Shown here: positions 59,383 to 64,000 of the stretch, one piece after another
Position numbering within the stretch: the first letter of the stretch is position 1
Layout of the letters: each line of letters opens with the position of its first letter
Source: Karstenula rhodostoma CBS 690.94
Lineage: Eukaryota; Ascomycota; Dothideomycetes; Pleosporales; Didymosphaeriaceae
NCBI GenBank assembly: GCA_010093485.1
Contig: MU001508.1
Coordinates: 386,051 to 450,050 of the forward strand
Direction of reading: 5' to 3'
DNA: 64,000 bases
The notes under the pieces: model-generated
Database searches by the model: none
Told to the model about the DNA's origin: nothing
What the model saw: the letters and a program-made list of their open reading frames with translations, nothing else
Program-made: the position numbers and the translations under genes

Positions 59383-60015
59383 CAGCCAGCCCTGGCCAAG
59401 GACTGGTAATGTAACGTCATAGTCATTCACGAAAGATGCATAGGACACGATGGGTGGCGTTTGAGATGTTTTCATTGTCTTGTCAGTCCGACTTTCCTTG
59501 GGCTCGGTTGGGGGCTCGTTCATTTCCCTTTCACTGTTCTGGTCTGGTCAGAGTCTCCGCTTATGGTTATGGCATATTGCGAATGTTTCAGTTTTCGGTG
59601 GGGTTTCGCAGAGGGGCTGGTACGGAGAGCATCATGGATAGCGATGGCAATGTTACTGGTAGAGAGCATGGGAAGGGTTAGCTAGACGAATTTGTGGAGT
59701 GTGTCTGCATACTAGTAGGGGCCATAGCGGAATGCATATTTATCTTGGAAAAAAAAAAAAAAAAAACACTTTCTTGTTTCAAGCATTTCTTGTGCGTGAT
59801 TATGGATGAGTCCTGCATATGGATGAGCCCATGTGTACCGCAAAACCAACAACCAATCCCAAGAAGCAAGACCCTGCAGTGCGCAGACCTTTCGGCAACA
59901 TGGGGACATGGTTGTCCCGGCTTGCCCCCGGCGTCTCTGCCTCTTTCTCTTTCTCCTTCTCCGCCTTCATCTTCATCTCCGCTTCCCACTCCATCAGCAG
60001 TGTGAACTGTAGCTC
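59383..60015. other. convergent intergenic region
   Basis: This is the 3' flank of the kinase gene (+) and of the acidic-tail protein (-). It includes a run of about 17 A near 59750-59766. No gene is seen. Confidence 0.45.
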
Positions 60016-61334
60016 CTAGTCTGTCTCGCTGTCGCTGTCGCTGTCGGTGTCGCTGTCGCTGTCGGTGTCGCTGTCGGTGTCGTCGCCGTCTTGCTCTGCG
60101 TGCGAGGAGGGATCTAGGGGGTGTGAGTTCAGCCACGACAGTCTCGTCCATACACATACTGCAAGGCGAGTGGTGCGGGACCCAACGAGACTTACCCTTG
60201 TGCACGAGGTTGGCGAGCTTCACGACGCTGCTGGAGAGTCTGTTTTTGGCGGACTTTGTGAAGGAGGGTGCGGGTTCGAGGGCGGGCATGTCGTCGTCGG
60301 CGGCGTCGGATGGGGGAGGAGGGGGTGTGCTGGGACGGAGCGCGAGCTGGGCGCGCTTGAAGAGGGCGTTGCGGTACATTTCGTGGATGCGGAGGTGGGT
60401 TGGTTCGCCGGGGGTTGCGGGGAGCGGCCAGTGGTGCTTTGCGATGTGGTGGCTGTTTCGTTCTCGTTAGCCCTCGTCTTAGGTTCATGTCCATATCATG
60501 TCATCCCAAGCCCCCGTGTGTAGTAACTTACCAAACCCTCATCTCCATCTCCCCACCCCCCTGCCCAAGCTTCCCCACTCCTTCCACAATAAACGCCCCC
60601 ACGGGCTCCAGCCGCTCCCGCACCACCTGCAGATGACTCCTCATGCGGGGGAAATACGCCCGCATGCCCGGCGACGGCGCCGCGCTAGCCGTCGCCTGCC
60701 GCAGCTTCTTGAGCTGCTGCTTCACCGGCTCGAGAAACGCCTCCGCCACGGGGTCCGGGTCGGGGTAGCTTCTCGGTGCCATGGCTACGGGGTTGGACTG
60801 GTGCTGTGTAGATGGGCCGTCAGGGTCGTTTAAAGTTGAAGTTGAGCTTGGAGCGAGTGTCGTGGGTGTTGATGGCGCAGAGGCGGCGGTGGGATCGTTC
60901 GCGCTGGGACTGGGGCTGTGGCTGTTGGGACTGGTCGGAGAGGACGCTGGTGAGGATAGCGATGACGAAGAGGTAGTGCCGGGTGAAGGCATGGTAGCGA
61001 GCGGGTTGAGCGTGTCGCCCGTGACTAACGCCGCGCTTCTAGAGACGGTCGATGGGTCTGGGAGCGAAACCACGGGCCGCGCAGCCTCGCTCTTTCCCTG
61101 TTGCGCGAGTAGGGAAGGCACGGGGCGTGGCCGGTGCAGGGTAGGTGTGGTGAAAACGTGTGCATCTGTCGAGTGCTTCTGTCGTTTGGAAACGGCTGGT
61201 TTTGGGGACGGAGAAGTAGGTGTCTCGCATGCGTGTGAATCGTCCTTGTTTTCTTTCTTGGTTTCTGGGTCCCTCGATGGGCCGAAGGTCCACCGCACCA
61301 CGCTATCCCACATCTTGCGGAGGGGGCTCTTCAT
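60016..61334 (-). CDS. unknown protein with acidic Asp-Ser repeat tail
   Basis: Three exons on the minus strand (60532-61334, 60196-60452, 60016-60113) give 385 residues. The start is MKSPLRKMWDSVVRWTFGPS; the frame stays open upstream without an ATG. Residues about 20-195 are Ser/Thr/Pro-rich and disordered. A more ordered helical part follows (PVAEAFLEPVKQQLKKLRQA, then MRSHLQVVRERLEPVGAFIV), continues into exon two (HHIAKHHWPLPATPGEPTHL, RIHEMYRNALFKRAQLALRP), and ends with alternating Asp and Ser residues. I do not recognise the family. The helical core spanning the first intron suggests a conserved domain, and the acidic tail looks like a casein kinase 2 substrate. No signal peptide or membrane helix is seen. 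Confidence 0.75.
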
Positions 61335-61673
61335 GGACCTGGTTTTGGTGGGGTTTACGGGGAACCGCGTGGGGAAGTCTGGATATATGAAGAGGCAAAG
61401 TCCTGCGTTTGCTCGGGGTACTTGCGGCAGGTGGTTTGGTAGAAAGTGATTTATAGCAAGTGAGATTCCCAAACGCCTCAGCCACAAAGCAAGAGAGACA
61501 CGATATGGGGGCTAAGAAATGCTTTGTTCGATCCAAGACACGCTCACAAGTGTCCGAGCACGTTCGATGTTCTATGAAGCTCATCATGAAGTCGTATACA
61601 GTATGCTACAATGATTTACAAGGTGCGAGACTCACCAGTACCCACAATGCGCGCCACGCTCCAGAGGTCAGTT
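61335..61673. other. short intergenic region
   Basis: The spacer lies between two minus-strand genes. The upstream frame of the acidic-tail gene runs into it without an ATG and could hide a leader exon. Nothing else is seen. Confidence 0.4.
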
Positions 61674-62473
61674 TCAGACCTTCCGCGCCTCTCGAAAGCC
61701 GATCGGTATCAGCGCCGCAGCAACCTGCTGCACCCCGCGCTCCGTCGCCAGCAGATTGAACTGCGCCGACGCGTTCCTCGTGTCCTGGACATCGAGCCGT
61801 ATGCCCAGCCCGTTCAGGTATTTCCTCGTTGCCGGCGCGAGGGGCGTGATGCGCTCTCCCGTTCCGATGATCAGCAAATCTGCGAGACCGCATGTTAGTC
61901 AAGCTCGCCATGAAACATTCGTCAGCATCATGTCGTACCCGGCTTCGGCCACACCACATCGAACAGCCCCCACGCTTCGTCGGGCACCTCCCACTGGCCC
62001 TTCGCATTCAGCAGCCACCCCGTCATCGCATCCTCTCCTGCCGCGCCCTCTTCAACAGTCTCTTGTTTGCCCCGCGGGCTGAGCCACGGCCGCCAGCGGT
62101 AGGCTTCGCCGCCGACAAGTAGGACGCCGCATCCGGCTATGCGCATGTTGTTGTTCAGCGCGAAGCCCTCACTAGTACAAGCATCGATGGATGTTGCGGG
62201 CTGGGCAGTGTTGCGCAGGACGTCGAGAGAAGCGAAATCGGCCTGTGTGTTGTCGTCGGACGGTGGGTCGCGCCGCGATCTGGGAGCACGAGATTCGTTA
62301 TACGAAGGCGTGGAGTGGAGGCAGCGGCGATGTCTTGCGGTCGTCTGCGAAGCTTGGGGCAATAGTGCAGGGCGCAAGGCCGTCGAGATGCTTCGTGCGG
62401 CGGTTTTGGACGAAGTGGAGGAGCGAAGTGATCGTGAGAGCGACCGCGTGCAAGTGAGGAAAGAGCGCTCCAT
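61674..62473 (-). CDS. NDUFAF3-like complex I assembly factor (DUF498)
   Basis: Two exons on the minus strand (61939-62473, 61674-61879, with a 59-bp intron) give 246 residues. The N-terminus (MERSFLTCTRSLSRSLRSST) is rich in Arg and Ser without acidic residues after position 2, a mitochondrial targeting pattern. The DUF498/Mth938-like fold is recognisable from SIDACTSEGFALNNNMRIAG, CGVLLVGGEAYRW, WGLFDVVWPKPDLLIIGTGE, TRKYLNGLGIRLDVQDTRNA and FNLLATERGVQQVAAALIP. NDUFAF3 works in the matrix side of the inner membrane in early assembly of respiratory complex I. A glycine-rich linker after the RW segment (about residues 130-160) is longer than in animal homologues as I remember them. The family call is firm; the role is by homology. 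Confidence 0.9.
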
Positions 62474-62892
62474 GGCGATTATGCGATTATGCGATTAGGT
62501 AGGTAGATGCAGCTATGTACAGAACGAACTGATGGACTGACGTTCGCCGAAGCGCCGTCATCGAATGCAAATCTGGGAGCTTGGGCCGCACTGCGGTCAC
62601 GACTCGGGACGCTGTGAGAGCAGATGCAGACGCGGATTCCCGAAATAAACCACCAAACAAAGAACAGCCTCGCGCTATTCATGCGGGAAAAAAAACATGC
62701 TGTCGTTCTGTGTCCGAGACACGTCGGGGTTCGTCGATTCAACTCTTTTCGGCCATGCTGGACCGCTCAATGGACCCTGCTCTTTCGGTGGGGCTGGAGT
62801 CTGAGTACTGTTGCCCTGCGCATCGGGCATGACAGGACCCTCATACTTTGGTCAGTAGTGTAGGTAATCTTCCTGTTCTCTCTCCTCTCTTC
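62474..62892. other. short intergenic region
   Basis: The spacer lies between two minus-strand genes. Overlapping plus-strand frames at 62581-62863 have no motif. Nothing else is seen. Confidence 0.4.
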
Positions 62893-63720
62893 TCAATCTC
62901 CGTCCTCACTGTCCGACTCGAATGCGTCCTCTGGCAAGTCGTCAATGCTCAAGCTCTCGATCCCGAACTCCTTCCCGATCTTGTCCAGCACGACCTTGGG
63001 CGGCTCCGTGCAACGCGATGCCTTCGGCGACCCCTTGAAGCTCATGGTAAGAAGGGAGCTTGTGCTGGCCGGCCTAACCATCTGCTTCTCGAAGGTGATC
63101 GGCTCCGATGCTCCCGGTTGATAGCTGCCCTCACTCGCGAACGTCGACCAGGAGCTTGTCGAGCTCGTCCGCCTGGACTGTGTGCGCTGGAAGCGCGGGT
63201 AGTAGCGCGGATTCCTGTTGCGTTGTCGGAGCTGGGGCAATTCTTGTGGCTCGGCTGTGGGGTTTCCACACAGCACCTCTTCGGCGATGCGGAGGTTGCA
63301 GCGTTCTAGCACCGGCGGGTCGAACTCGGGAGCCAGACCGTTTGCTCCTAGGAGAGCCGAGGCCGTCATCTCGTCGCGGGACTTGGACTGGTTGGAAGAG
63401 GTAGCGGAGAAGTGGCGCCAACTGCTGTAGCTGACTGCGCGGCACGCCGGCGGTGTCGAAGAGAGGGATCCCCACGGCGCCATGATTTGGCGCATGAGCG
63501 CGTTGTGCTCTGCAGAAGAGGTACGGCGCATTTCCGGGCAGGCGACGTTGATAGGGCGCGATTTCGTCTCTGCGCGGCTCTGGTGTGATTCGTATAGTGA
63601 GGAGGAAGAGGTGTTCCGGCTTGCGGTATCCATGATTTGGTTCGACGCTGAGTTGCGCTCCGCGCGGAGGAAGTGCTGTGAAGTTTGAAAATGTGTCGTG
63701 GAGCGTGGCGCCTGTGACAT
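62893..63720 (-). CDS. unknown Ser/Arg-rich protein with acidic C-terminus
   Basis: A single exon on the minus strand encodes 275 residues. The ATG at 63720 is used; a second ATG at residue 30 (MDTASRNTSSSS) is an equally possible start. The sequence is Ser-rich with an Arg-rich middle (RQRNRNPRYYPRFQRTQSRR). A C-terminal block looks more constrained: PPKVVLDKIGKEFGIESLSI, followed by DDLPEDAFESDSEDGD. No domain, signal peptide or membrane helix is recognised. The coherent composition and clean open frame suggest a real gene, but no function can be given. Confidence 0.65.
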   Translation of the reverse strand: MSQAPRSTTHFQTSQHFLRAERNSASNQIMDTASRNTSSSSLYESHQSRAETKSRPINVACPEMRRTSSAEHNALMRQIMAPWGSLSSTPPACRAVSYSSWRHFSATSSNQSKSRDEMTASALLGANGLAPEFDPPVLERCNLRIAEEVLCGNPTAEPQELPQLRQRNRNPRYYPRFQRTQSRRTSSTSSWSTFASEGSYQPGASEPITFEKQMVRPASTSSLLTMSFKGSPKASRCTEPPKVVLDKIGKEFGIESLSIDDLPEDAFESDSEDGD

Positions 63721-64000
63721 GCGCGGAGAGAAGTGAATCTAGCGAGGGGGTCGGGTCGACCTTGAATATTGCAAACGTCGGTTGAGTGCAGTGTATTGTC
63801 GCCTATTGCCGCCTATTGGAGATCCAGCCCCCTCATTATGCGCTGTGAGAGGGCGGTGAGGGTGAGATCTAATGTTGGAGCTGGGGGTGAATCGCTGGCC
63901 TGTTCATTGTTCGCCTGTTCCGTCCCTTTCACTATGGCCAGTGCTTGCATTCAGCCCCCACACAATGCCTGTTGGAACAAAGCGATGAGCCCTTGAACGA

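Noticed and set aside
60020..60085. Tandem GTCGCT repeats as a possible array
   Set aside because: They are the coding hexamer repeat of the Asp-Ser tail; no spacer/repeat structure as in CRISPR.

Overview
This window is nuclear DNA of a filamentous ascomycete (Pezizomycotina, probably a Dothideomycete-type genome). The evidence is short GT-AG introns (mostly 45-175 bp), fungus-specific families (a DUF1996 secreted protein, a fungal ZIP with an extracellular Cys/His domain, an Asp f 2/Pra1-type secreted protein, an RCK2/Srk1 kinase), large Ser/Pro-rich disordered proteins, wide spacers and a tRNA-Cys. The class is an inference; no species can be named. I rebuilt the split genes by reading splice sites and checking that the phases close. 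Exon coordinates are given in each entry.

Layout. 1.3-2.5 kb: secreted intradiol dioxygenase (-). 4.4-7.3: membrane-anchored double amidohydrolase (+). 8.1-9.5: single-pass cell-surface protein with a Cys-rich ectodomain (-). 10.6-11.9: F-box protein (+). 12.9-15.7: beta-propeller-like protein with a C-terminal CaaX box (+). 16.4-16.5: intron-containing tRNA-Cys (-). 17.1-18.7: ZIP zinc transporter (-). 19.8-20.9: Asp f 2/Pra1-like zincophore (+), divergent from the ZIP over a 1.1 kb spacer. 21.6-23.1: secreted DUF1996 protein (+). 23.1-29.1: no recognisable gene. 29.1-37.4: three SANT/Myb-type proteins (-, -, +). 37.4-43.4: no recognisable gene. 43.4-47.7: 1358-residue conserved-type unknown (-). 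48.7-49.3: 580-bp terminal-inverted-repeat element with a 9-bp target duplication. 51.0-54.4: 1133-residue disordered unknown (+). 57.1-59.4: RCK2/Srk1-type kinase (+). 60.0-61.3: unknown with an acidic Asp-Ser tail (-). 61.7-62.5: complex I assembly factor NDUFAF3-like (-). 62.9-63.7: small unknown (-).

The best functional unit is the zinc locus at 17.1-20.9 kb. A ZIP transporter and a secreted zincophore-like protein are transcribed apart from a shared promoter. That promoter holds three CAAGGT (ZafA-type) and six GCCARG (PacC-type) hexamers. Both proteins carry the same Cys-His-x-His ... His/Tyr-Cys motif: three copies in the transporter ectodomain, each cut by an intron at the same place and phase, and one at the zincophore C-terminus that occupies a private 42-nt exon. 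This matches the aspf2-zrfC (Aspergillus fumigatus) and PRA1-ZRT1 (Candida albicans) arrangement. The modular exon layout of the motif is the part I have not seen described.
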